DNA from: CAWDVR01 sp044869805
GTDB lineage: Bacteria > Acidobacteriota > Thermoanaerobaculia > Multivoradales > SZUA-115
Length of the DNA: 64,000 nucleotides
Direction of reading: 5' to 3'
Assembly (NCBI GenBank): GCA_044869805.1
Contig: JBIOXV010000117.1
Location: forward strand, 1 to 64,000
In this document: positions 8,403-16,300 of the stretch, piece by piece
How positions within the stretch are numbered: the first letter of the stretch is position 1
Layout: the number at the start of each line of letters is the position of its first letter
Notes under the pieces: model-generated
What the model saw: only the letters and a program-made list of their open reading frames with translations
Databases searched by the model: none
What the model was told of the DNA's origin: nothing
Translations under genes and position numbers: made by a program

Positions 8403-8699
8403 ATGACGAGACTGAGACGATGTGGCCCAGCCGCCCTGCTGCTCGCGATTTTCTTGCTCGCCCCGTCGGCAATCGATGCCGGCGCTTCGGGTAGTGCGGA
8501 GCTGGAGCTGCTGCTGAGCGAAACCTCGGAGCCCGGCCTCGAGGAGGAAGCCCTGTTCGAGGACGAGGTCTTCGAGGTCGCCCGCCGGCCGGGCGGCCAG
8601 TGCCGGCCGTGGGGCAGGATCTGCCGCCTGGGCTCGAACGACTGCTGCGCGCCGCTGCAATGCGCGTTCGACGGCTACACCGCGTGGTGCCGTTACTGA
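8403..8699 (+). CDS. small secreted cysteine-rich prepropeptide with a cystine-knot (knottin-like) C-terminus
   Basis: 98 residues, ATG with AAGGGAGG eight bases upstream. There are three parts: a signal peptide (residues 1-26, TRLRRCGPAALLLAIFLLAP), a very acidic middle segment (about 28-60, rich in Glu/Leu, ending EVARR), and a 35-residue tail. The tail has exactly six Cys in the order C-x6-C-x6-C-C-x4-C-x8-C, including the segment SNDCCAPLQC. That spacing, with adjacent Cys 3 and 4, is the inhibitor cystine-knot pattern of spider, cone-snail and plant knottins. The signal, acidic propeptide and basic-cleavage layout also resembles toxin precursors. The function is unknown: it could be a secreted toxin, an antimicrobial or a protease inhibitor. 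Similarity to animal toxins is at the pattern level only. Confidence 0.7.
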   Translation: MTRLRRCGPAALLLAIFLLAPSAIDAGASGSAELELLLSETSEPGLEEEALFEDEVFEVARRPGGQCRPWGRICRLGSNDCCAPLQCAFDGYTAWCRY

Positions 8700-8766
8700 G
8701 CGGCCATGGGCGACACCCTGCGCCAGGCGCAGCACCGGAGCCGCGCCTTGCGGAGTGGCGAAGCCT

Positions 8767-8790
8767 CGAGGCGCGCCTCAGCGCGCCTCG
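8767..8790. terminator. candidate bidirectional hairpin between convergent genes
   Basis: CGAGGCGCG and CGCGCCTCG form a perfect 9-bp stem with a 6-base loop. It overlaps the last codons of the permease gene and lies 68 bases past the cysteine-rich peptide gene. There is no T-tract. Confidence 0.35.
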
Positions 8791-10265
8791 GGCACCCGCC
8801 CGAGGTCGACCAGCGGCGTGCCTCGCATCAGCACGGCGTAGAGCGCGAAGGCCACGCCGAAGCCCACGAACCAGGCGTAGTCGTAGAGCACCGAGAGCTC
8901 GGGCACCACCAGCCCGATCAGCGCCGCGGCGATCCCGGCCGCGAGCGCGGCGAGCGCCTTCCAGTTCCATCGGCCGTAGATGCCGTCGGCGGCGTAGAGG
9001 TCGGCCAGCGAGAGCCGTCCCTTGCGCACCAGCCAGTAGTCGGCGATGAAGATGCCCGCGATCGGCCCCAGGAAGCCCGAGTAGCCGATCAGCCAGCCGA
9101 AGATGTAGGTGCCGTAGTCGCTGAGCAGCCGCCAGGGCATGATGGCGACGCCGATCACCCCGGTGATCAGGCCGCCGACCGCGAAGCTCACCCGCGACGG
9201 CCACAGGTTGGCGAAGCCGTTGGCCGGCGCCACCACGTTGGCGGCGACGTTGGTGGTCAAGGTGGCGATGAGCACGGCGAAGAGCGAGATCAGCACCACC
9301 AGCGGGTTGCCCAGCCGCGACAGCAGGGCCACGGGGTCCCAGATCACCTCGCCGAAGATCAGCACCGAGGCCGAGGTCACCACCACCCCGATGAACGAGA
9401 ACAAGGTCATGGTGGTCGGCAGGCCGAAGAGCTGCCCGCGGACCTGCGCCCGCTGGTCCTTGGCGTAGCGCATGAGGTCCGGGATGTTGAGCGCCAGCGT
9501 GGCCCAGAAGCCCACCATGGCAGTCAGCGACGGCACGAAGAAGCGCAACAGCTCGCCCGTGGTCTGGAACCGGCTGGGCCGCGAGAGGATCGGGCCGAAG
9601 CCGCCGGCGCGCACCGCCGCCCAGGCCAGGAGGGCGAGGCCGGCGACGATGAGGAAGGGCGCGGCCCAGGCCTCCAGGCGCTTGATCGACTCGCTGCCGC
9701 GCACCACGATGTACATGTTCCACAGCCAGAAAGCGCCGAAGGCGATCCACTGGCCTCCCGGCACTTCGCCCCAGGCCGGCCACGTGGTGCGCAGCATGAT
9801 GTGGATCGCTTGGCCGCCGATCCAGGTCTGAATGCCGAACCAACCGCAGGCCACCACCCCGCGCAGCAGGGCCGGGACGTGGGCGCCGGCGGTGCCGAAG
9901 GAGGCGCGCGCCAGCACCGGGAACGGGATGCCGAAGCGCGTGCCGGCGTGGGCGATCGCCATCATCGGCAGCAGCACGATGAGGTTGCCCAGCAGGATGG
10001 TGGCGAGCGCCTGCCACCAGGCCATGCCCCCCTCCACCAGGCCGGCGGCCAGCATGTAGGTGGGGATGCAGACCGAGAGCCCGATCCACAGCGAGGCCAC
10101 GTGGTAGGTGCTCCAGGTGCGCTGCGCCACCGAGGTAGGCGCGAGGTCGGTGTTGGAGAGCCGCGGATCGGCGGGCGGCTCGGCGAGCTCGTAGAGCTCG
10201 CCGCGGACGCGCCGCATCGCCTCGACGCGAGGAAGGCGAGCCGGGCCCGCCGGGCTTTCGGGCAT
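8778..10265 (-). CDS. NCS1-family nucleobase/allantoin-type permease
   Basis: 495 residues with about 12 membrane helices. The N-terminal signature LSNTDLAPTS..RTWSTYHVASLWIG and the following helix (PTYMLAAGLVEGGMAWWQAL) are typical of NCS1 transporters, which import purines, pyrimidines, hydantoins or allantoin with H+ or Na+. Helix 3 (HAGTRFGIPFPVLARASFG) carries the conserved substrate-site region. The specificity is unknown. The purine catabolism genes 3-17 kb downstream make allantoin, urate or another purine a reasonable guess. The gene stands alone, convergent with the cysteine-rich peptide gene. Confidence 0.85.
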   Translation of the reverse strand: MPESPAGPARLPRVEAMRRVRGELYELAEPPADPRLSNTDLAPTSVAQRTWSTYHVASLWIGLSVCIPTYMLAAGLVEGGMAWWQALATILLGNLIVLLPMMAIAHAGTRFGIPFPVLARASFGTAGAHVPALLRGVVACGWFGIQTWIGGQAIHIMLRTTWPAWGEVPGGQWIAFGAFWLWNMYIVVRGSESIKRLEAWAAPFLIVAGLALLAWAAVRAGGFGPILSRPSRFQTTGELLRFFVPSLTAMVGFWATLALNIPDLMRYAKDQRAQVRGQLFGLPTTMTLFSFIGVVVTSASVLIFGEVIWDPVALLSRLGNPLVVLISLFAVLIATLTTNVAANVVAPANGFANLWPSRVSFAVGGLITGVIGVAIMPWRLLSDYGTYIFGWLIGYSGFLGPIAGIFIADYWLVRKGRLSLADLYAADGIYGRWNWKALAALAAGIAAALIGLVVPELSVLYDYAWFVGFGVAFALYAVLMRGTPLVDLGRVPEAR

Positions 10266-10391
10266 GGGGCGCCAATCCTACCGCGCTTGCCATGCAGCAC
10301 GTTTGACGCGTTCATCTACAGCCATTCACCGCGGCCGCGCTCGCTCGCAGGGGCGCGGCCCCGTCCGGCCCACGGGCCCTGGAGGAGAACC

Positions 10392-10904
10392 ATGCGACGC
10401 ACGATCCTCGCTGCTCTGATCATCGGCCTCGCCGCCGCCGGCGCTGCCACCGCTCAGGAACCGATCCCCTTGACCGCCAACCTGCGCGGCTTCGAGGAGG
10501 TGCCTGCCATCACCAGCTTCGGAGGGGGCACGTTCACCGCGACGCTCTCCGCGGACCTCACCGAGCTCGAGTGGGAGCTCACCTACGACGGCTTGAGCGC
10601 AGCCGTGACCCAGGCTCACATCCACTTCGCGCAGGCGGGCGTCAACGGCGGCATCATGGTCTTCTTCTGCACCAACCTCGGCAACGGCCCGGCCGGCACC
10701 CCGCTGTGCCCCGACTCCGGCACCGTCTCGGGCACCTTCACGGCCGCGGACATCGTCGCCAGCGCCGCCGCCCAGGGCGTCCCGGCGGGCAACTTCTTCC
10801 GCTTCCAGCGCGCCCTGCGCCAAGGGACTGGCTACGCCAACGTACACACCACTCGTTTTCCGGGAGGCGAGATCCGCGGGCAGGTGCGGCTGACCAACCC
10901 GTAG
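10392..10904 (+). CDS. secreted CHRD-domain protein
   Basis: 170 residues. The ATG is preceded by GGAGGAGA. Residues 1-22 are a signal peptide (ending ATAQ). The remainder is a single CHRD domain (the chordin-type domain, common in bacteria): LTANLRGFEEVPAI at the start, AHIHFAQAGVNGGIMVFFC in the middle, and NVHTTRFPGGEIRGQV at the end. The domain is a small beta-barrel of unknown biochemical role found in exported proteins. One Cys pair (FFCTNL and PLCPDS) probably forms a disulfide. It is monocistronic and is followed by a strong hairpin. Confidence 0.88.
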   Translation: MRRTILAALIIGLAAAGAATAQEPIPLTANLRGFEEVPAITSFGGGTFTATLSADLTELEWELTYDGLSAAVTQAHIHFAQAGVNGGIMVFFCTNLGNGPAGTPLCPDSGTVSGTFTAADIVASAAAQGVPAGNFFRFQRALRQGTGYANVHTTRFPGGEIRGQVRLTNP

Positions 10905-10924
10905 CGCGGACCCCTTTCAGCGAT

Positions 10925-10967
10925 CGGCCGACCCCGGCCCGCAAAGCGGGCGGGCCGGGGTCGGCCG
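10925..10967 (+). terminator. perfect 18-bp hairpin after the CHRD gene
   Basis: CGGCCGACCCCGGCCCGC (10925-10942) pairs perfectly with 10950-10967 around a 7-base loop, starting 21 bases after the stop codon. No T-tract follows. It is probably a terminator or an mRNA-stabilising hairpin, and no second copy was noticed in the window. Confidence 0.55.
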
Positions 10968-11141
10968 GCGGCCACCTACCCCAAACCCTGCACACGGGCG
11001 TCCTGACGCCTCCCGTCGGGATTCCACATACTCCTCTGTCTACGTTGTAGTGCGGAGATGCACATTGCTGAGCAGACGCTCCGAGCAAGAGCCCGGCCTT
11101 TACGCCCCTCGTCATCGCCCGGAGAGAAAGGACATCTCTCA

Positions 11142-11597
11142 ATGCGCGCTTCGCTTCGCCTTGCCCTCGCCCTGGTCGCCCTGCTCGCGGCCACCCCGCT
11201 GGTCGCCCAGCCGGTCCACAGCGTGTGGTCCGACGAGCCGCTCGCCCTGCGCGACGGCGAGTTCGACACCTGGCTCACCCCCGACAGCGGCAACTCCGTC
11301 TCGAGCTGGCAGGAGGGCACCTCGGAAGCCTTTTCCAACGCCATCGCCGACGTCGGCCGCGACAACTACGAGTTCCGGCTGGTGGCCGTGACCAGCAGCG
11401 ACAACGATTCGATCAACGGGTTGTGGGACATCTACCGCAACGGCAGCCTGCGTTGCAACAACTGCATCGGCTCGGCCTATGGCCTCTCCCAGGCGGCGGG
11501 CGTGGGCAACTACTTCAAGATCTACGTCGGCTCGCCCTTCGCCTACGCCGAGGACTGGCACTACAGCGGCTACATCACGGCGCGCTTCGACTACTGA
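11142..11597 (+). CDS. small secreted protein of unknown function
   Basis: 151 residues with a signal peptide (MRASLRLALALVALLAATPLVAQ). The mature part is rich in aromatic and Asp/Ser residues and has one C-x2-C pair (LRCNNCIG) in the middle. Its style (SVWSDEPLALRDGEFDTWL ... YITARFDY) suggests a beta-sandwich. I do not recognise a family. The next small secreted protein starts 50 bases downstream on the same strand and may be on the same transcript. Confidence 0.65.
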   Translation: MRASLRLALALVALLAATPLVAQPVHSVWSDEPLALRDGEFDTWLTPDSGNSVSSWQEGTSEAFSNAIADVGRDNYEFRLVAVTSSDNDSINGLWDIYRNGSLRCNNCIGSAYGLSQAAGVGNYFKIYVGSPFAYAEDWHYSGYITARFDY

Positions 11598-11647
11598 GGC
11601 GGGTCGTCCGCCTCCCGATCGACCATCATCTGGAAGAGGAGGTTCGT

Positions 11648-12466
11648 ATGAAGAGCAACACCGCCTTGGCTGTGCTCGTGTTGGCGCTCGTAGCCGGGAG
11701 CCTGCCGCTGGCCGCCGCGCCGGTCATCCAGCGCGGGATCGACGTGTTCACCACCGTCGACAACGGCAAGACGTTCTACGATTTCGCCGACGACCCCATC
11801 CCAGCCGGCTTCTTCTGTAAAGGCTCGCCGCCCTTCGCCGGCCGCCTCGAGCTCAAAGGCCTGCCGCTGGAAACCGAGTTCCCGGGGCAGCTCCGGGGCG
11901 CCGACACGGTGATCGAGCGGCTGGATGACGCCGCCTTCGATGCCAACGGCACCGCGGTCACGCGGGTCCAGTTCCGGGCCCTGTCACTGGTCAGCTCCGT
12001 GCCCGTCCAGACCCCTTGCGGCGCGTTCCACGTCTACGTGTCGTTGGCCGGCGAGCAGCGCCCGACGACCATGCACATCTATCGCACCCACGAGCGCGGC
12101 GGCAGCTTCGTCGCTCCGTTGGCGGTCGATGCTCGGCTGCGGTTCGTTCCGGTTTCCGGCCGCGGCTCGCGCGCGCTGGAGCTCACCGGGGCCTTCACCT
12201 TCCCCGCCACCTCCCTGCCCTGGAGCTTCGAGCCCGGACCGGGCGGCAAGCAGGTCGGCCCGGTGGTCGCCGACACCAACGGCGACCTGGTGCCGGACAC
12301 CCGCCTCGGCGGCACGTCGAACTTCGCCGCCGGCTGGCCGCCCGAGGGCCTCGGCTTCGTGGAAACCGGCTGCTTCCAGTGCGAGCCCGAGACCTGCCAC
12401 GAGTACGAGGGCAAGATGCACTGCTCGGGGCCGGTGGTCGTCTGCTCGCCCGCCGTGTGCCCGTAA
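11648..12466 (+). CDS. secreted protein of unknown function with Cys-rich tail
   Basis: 272 residues, ATG at 11648 after GAGGAGG. It has a signal peptide (MKSNTALAVLVLALVAGSLPLAAA). The mature region is beta-rich. The last 40 residues hold seven Cys (TGCFQCEPETCHEYEG, MHCSG, VVCSPAVCP), suggesting a disulfide-stabilised C-terminus. A DTNGDLVPDTRLGG segment at about residue 215 resembles a Ca-binding DxNxDxxxD loop (dockerin/thrombospondin-3 style). No family was recognised. Confidence 0.65.
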   Translation: MKSNTALAVLVLALVAGSLPLAAAPVIQRGIDVFTTVDNGKTFYDFADDPIPAGFFCKGSPPFAGRLELKGLPLETEFPGQLRGADTVIERLDDAAFDANGTAVTRVQFRALSLVSSVPVQTPCGAFHVYVSLAGEQRPTTMHIYRTHERGGSFVAPLAVDARLRFVPVSGRGSRALELTGAFTFPATSLPWSFEPGPGGKQVGPVVADTNGDLVPDTRLGGTSNFAAGWPPEGLGFVETGCFQCEPETCHEYEGKMHCSGPVVVCSPAVCP

Positions 12467-12556
12467 CCCTTCCCCGCTAGCCACCCGCTCGCGAGGGCGG
12501 CCGCAAGGTCGCCCTCCTCATCCTGGCCCAGGACGATCCGACGGTCCGCAGGCCTC

Positions 12557-12584
12557 TTGACTTTCCAACCGATGCAAAGATAAT
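12557..12584 (+). promoter_or_regulatory. near-consensus sigma-70 promoter of the RING gene
   Basis: TTGACT (12557-12562), a 16-base spacer and GATAAT (12579-12584), in an AT-rich patch inside otherwise very GC-rich DNA. Transcription would begin near 12591, leaving a leader of about 27 bases before ATG 12618. No Shine-Dalgarno is obvious. Confidence 0.55.
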
Positions 12585-12617
12585 CGCAAGCGTAACTTCC
12601 AGCTCCATATCAGTCTG

Positions 12618-13313
12618 ATGCGCCCGCATTTTATTGGCAGATCGCCTTCTCCACTCGGGGCACAGCCCGCGGCGGCGCAGCGTCTCACCGCCTTCCCGGC
12701 GCGCGTGCTCGCACCGCACGTGCAGGCCGCCATTGCGGGCGCGGCGCAACGCAGGCCAGCACCCCTCGCGCCTTCGGTCGCCCCGCACGTCCAGGCCGCG
12801 CTGGCCGGTCACCGCGGAGCGGGACTGCCTGCCCCGCGAGCTCTGCAAAGGTCTCCGGCGCCACCGGGGAGGCTGCGGGCCGGCGCGCCGCGCAACCTAC
12901 CGGTGGACGCCGCCAACGGTGTCGTGCAGGCCATGAACCTGCTGTGGCTCCTGGTCGGCACGATCGTCTTCTTCGGGCTGGCTTATGCGCTCTACCGGCT
13001 CGCCAACGGCCCGGCGGTCCCTCTCCGGCAGGTGCCAGGAAGCGCCTTTCCCCTCGCGGACGTTTGCTCCATCTGCCTGAGTGCGATGGGGGCTCACGAC
13101 GACATCGTGGAGTTGCCCTGTGGGCATCGTTTCCACCGGGCCTGCATCCTCGAATCAGCCAAGGGCTCCTCCCGGTGTCCTTTGTGCCGCTATGACTGGA
13201 ATCCGCTCAGGCCGCCACGGCGCGACGACCCGGGGTCGGGCGGGGGCAGCGGCTTCTCGGACAGCACCGTGGCCATCCATGCCGCAGCGACCGGCGGGGA
13301 CCTCCTCGTGTAG
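12618..13313 (+). CDS. membrane-anchored RING-H2 finger protein with PHVQAA repeats
   Basis: 231 residues. Residues 1-95 are Pro/Ala/Arg-rich and contain two copies of a motif, LAPHVQAAIAG and VAPHVQAALAG. One transmembrane helix follows at about 104-126 (NLLWLLVGTIVFFGLAYALY). Residues 149-192 are a complete RING-H2 finger: C-S-I-C ... ELPCGHRFHRACI ... CPLC, which is C3H2C3 with all eight Zn ligands in order. The C-terminal 40 residues are Gly/Ser-rich. In eukaryotes such TM-RING proteins are E3 ubiquitin ligases; in bacteria RING fingers are rare and usually belong to effectors or to scattered ubiquitin-like conflict systems. No E1, E2 or Ubl gene is nearby. The function is unknown. Confidence 0.8.
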   Translation: MRPHFIGRSPSPLGAQPAAAQRLTAFPARVLAPHVQAAIAGAAQRRPAPLAPSVAPHVQAALAGHRGAGLPAPRALQRSPAPPGRLRAGAPRNLPVDAANGVVQAMNLLWLLVGTIVFFGLAYALYRLANGPAVPLRQVPGSAFPLADVCSICLSAMGAHDDIVELPCGHRFHRACILESAKGSSRCPLCRYDWNPLRPPRRDDPGSGGGSGFSDSTVAIHAAATGGDLLV

Positions 13314-13364
13314 CGAGGTCCGGTTTCTAGAGGCCGGTCGCGGTTGCGTTCCAGCCCGGGCCTC

Positions 13365-16300
13365 TCACCGCAGCTCGTCCCGAAGGGCCGCCCCCACCAT
13401 CTCCACCGCCTCCGCTGCGACCGGGCACCGCGCCTCCCGCGCCTCGATGGCGTGGAAGATCGCCTCGCAAGTGGCGGGCGAGGGGAGCGGCACTTGGCCG
13501 CCCGGTTCGCCGAAGGACGCGACCGCGTCGCGGATCGCCTCGCGCACCGAGAAGGCGAGCATCAGCGGCGGCTCGCCCACCGCCTTGCTGCCGTGGATTA
13601 CCTCAGGCTGCGCGGCATTGGGCAGCAGCGTCACCCGGAAGTCGATGGGCACGTCGCTCAGCGCCGGGATCTGGTAGGTGCTGGCGCTGTGGGTCAGGAG
13701 CCGGCCCTCGGCGTCCCACAGCAGCTCCTCGCGCGTCAGCCAGCCCATGCCCTGCACGAAGCCGCCCTCGATCTGCCCGCGGTCGACGCCCGGGTTGAGC
13801 GAGTCGCCGACGTCCTCCACGATGTCAACCGCCAGCACGCGGTGCATGCCGGTGTAGCCGTCCACCTCGACCTCGGCGGCCGCGGCGGCGTTGCAGTAGT
13901 AGTAGAAGGGCCGGCCCTTGGCCGTCGACCAGTCCCAGTGGATGTCCGGCGTGGCGTAGTAGCCGGTGGCGGCGAGGCTGATGCGCTCGACATAGGCCTG
14001 TTTGCAGACAGCGGCAAAGTCGACCTGCGAGGCTCCGGCGGCGCGGCCCGCGAACACCTTCCCCTCGGCGAACCCCACCTCCCCCGGCTCGACAGCGGCG
14101 CCGCCTTTCTTGGCGAGCAGCCGCGCCGCGACCGGCGCCAGCCGCTCGCGCAGCGCCCTGCACGCGGCCGCCACGGCGGCGCCGTTCAAGTCCGCTCCGG
14201 CCGAGGCCGCCGTGGCCGAGGTGTTGGGCACCTTGTCGGTCGCGGTGGTCATCAGGCGGATGCGCTCCGCCGGCAGGCCGAGCTCGCGCATGGCGACGCC
14301 GAGCACCTTGGTGTGGAGCCCCTGCCCCATCTCGGTGCCGCCGTGGTTCACCTGCGCGCTGCCGTCCTGGTAGAGCAGCACCAGGGCGCCCGCCTGGTTG
14401 TAGTGCGTGAGCGTAAAGGAGATGCCGAACTTGACCGGCGTCACCGCGAGGCCGCGCTTCACTCGCGCGTGATCGCGGTTCCAGGCGGACACCGCCGCCC
14501 GGCGCTCGTCGAACCGCGCCTGCGCCATCACCCGCCGCCACACTTCCTGTAAGCGGTGGTCGCCGATCTCGACCCCGTAGTGCGTGGTGTTCGTCTCCCC
14601 CGAGCCGCGGTACAGGTTGCGCTCCCGCACCACCTCGGGCGCGAGGCCCAGCCGCCGCGCCACGCGGTCCATCACCTCCTCGATCACCAGCATGCCCTGC
14701 GGGCCGCCGAAGCCCCGGAAGGCGGTGTTGGAGGCGAGGTTGGTCTTCGCCACCCGGCCCGAGAAGCGCGCCGCGGGCAGGTAGTAGGCGTTGTCGAGGT
14801 GGAAGAGGGCGCGGTCGAGGATCGCCTGCGAGAGGTCGAGCGACCAGCCGCCGTTCGACGTCAGCTCGACCTCCGCGGCGAGCACGCGGCCCTCCCGGTC
14901 GTGGCCCACGGAGTAACGAGCGTGGAAGGGGTGGCGCTTGCCGGTGATCACCAGGTCGAGGTCCCGGTCGAGCTGCAGGCGCACTGGGCGGCCGGTCCTG
15001 ACCGCCGCCAGCGCCACCAGCGCCGCGAACATGTTGCCCTGCGTCTCCTTGCCGCCGAAGCCGCCGCCCATGCGCGGCACGCGGGTCACCACCTGGTGGC
15101 GCGAGAGGCCCAGCACCTCGGCGACCATGGCCTGGATCTCGGAGGGGTGTTGCGTCGAGGAGCAGACCGTGACCGTGCCGTTCTCCCCCGGCTCGGCCCA
15201 GGCGGCGTGGGTCTCGAGGTAGAAGTGCTCCTGGCCGCCCATCTCGATCGTGCCGTCGAGCCGGCAGGGTGAGCCGGCGAGCGCCGCGGCCACGTCGCCG
15301 CGCGCCAGCACGTGCGGCTCGGTGTGGAAGCTGCCCTGGTCGATCGCCTCGGAGAGGGTGAGGATCGGCGCCAGTGGCTCGTACTCCACCTCGACCAGCG
15401 CGGCGGCCGCGCGGCAGGCGGCCGGCGACTCCCCCACCACCAGTGCCACGAGCTGGCCGTGGTAGGAGATCTCGTCCACCGCCAGCAGCGGCTCATCGTG
15501 CCGCGCCACGCCCACGTTGTTGACCCCGGGGACATCCTCGGCCAGCAGCACCGCCACTACCCCCGGCGCGGCGCGGGCACGCCCGGCGTCGCGGCGCACG
15601 ATCTTCGCCCGCGCGTGCGGCGAGGTGACCGGCCAGACGTCGAGCATCGGCCGCCGCTGGGCGATGTCGTCGGCGTAGAGCGCCCGGCCCGTGACATGGC
15701 CCACCCCACTCTCGTGGGCCAGCGCGCGCGAGGCGTCGCCTGCCTGCCAGCGCTCGCCGTGCTCGAAGTCGAGCGCGCCGTCCACCGCCTCGCTCGCCTC
15801 GCCGGCCACGAATTTCCGCCACAGCGCCACCACCAGGCCGCGCCGGAAGGCGGCGCCACCGCGCACGTCGTCGATGGGCGCGAGCTCGGAGGCCAGCGCC
15901 GCGGCCACATCCTCGACAGCGGCGGCGAGTGTGCGACCCTCGAGCGCCGCCTCGGCCCGGCGGGCGCGGACTGGCATCGCCGCCACGCCGCCGTAGGCCA
16001 GCCGCGCCCGGCGCACCACGCCGCCGGCATCGAGGTCGAGCGCGAAGGCCGCGGCCACGATCGAGATGTCGAGCTCGCGGCGCTTCGAAACCTTGAGGAA
16101 GTCGCTGCGCCGCGTGAAGCCGGCACCCGGCCCGCCGGCACGCGACGGATCGAGGCGTGGGAGCACGATGTCGAGGATGATCTCGTCCGGGGCGAGGGCC
16201 GTCTCGCGATAGCCGGTGAAAAACTCCTCGATCGGCAGCGAGCGCTCTCCCGCGGGAGAGGCGAGCACCAGCCGGGCGTCGAGCGCCATCAGCACCGGCG

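Noticed and set aside
13313..13365. Inverted repeat AGAGGCC...GGCCTCT between the RING and xanthine dehydrogenase genes as a terminator
   Set aside because: The arms are only 7 bases with a loop of over 20 bases and no T-tract; too weak to list.
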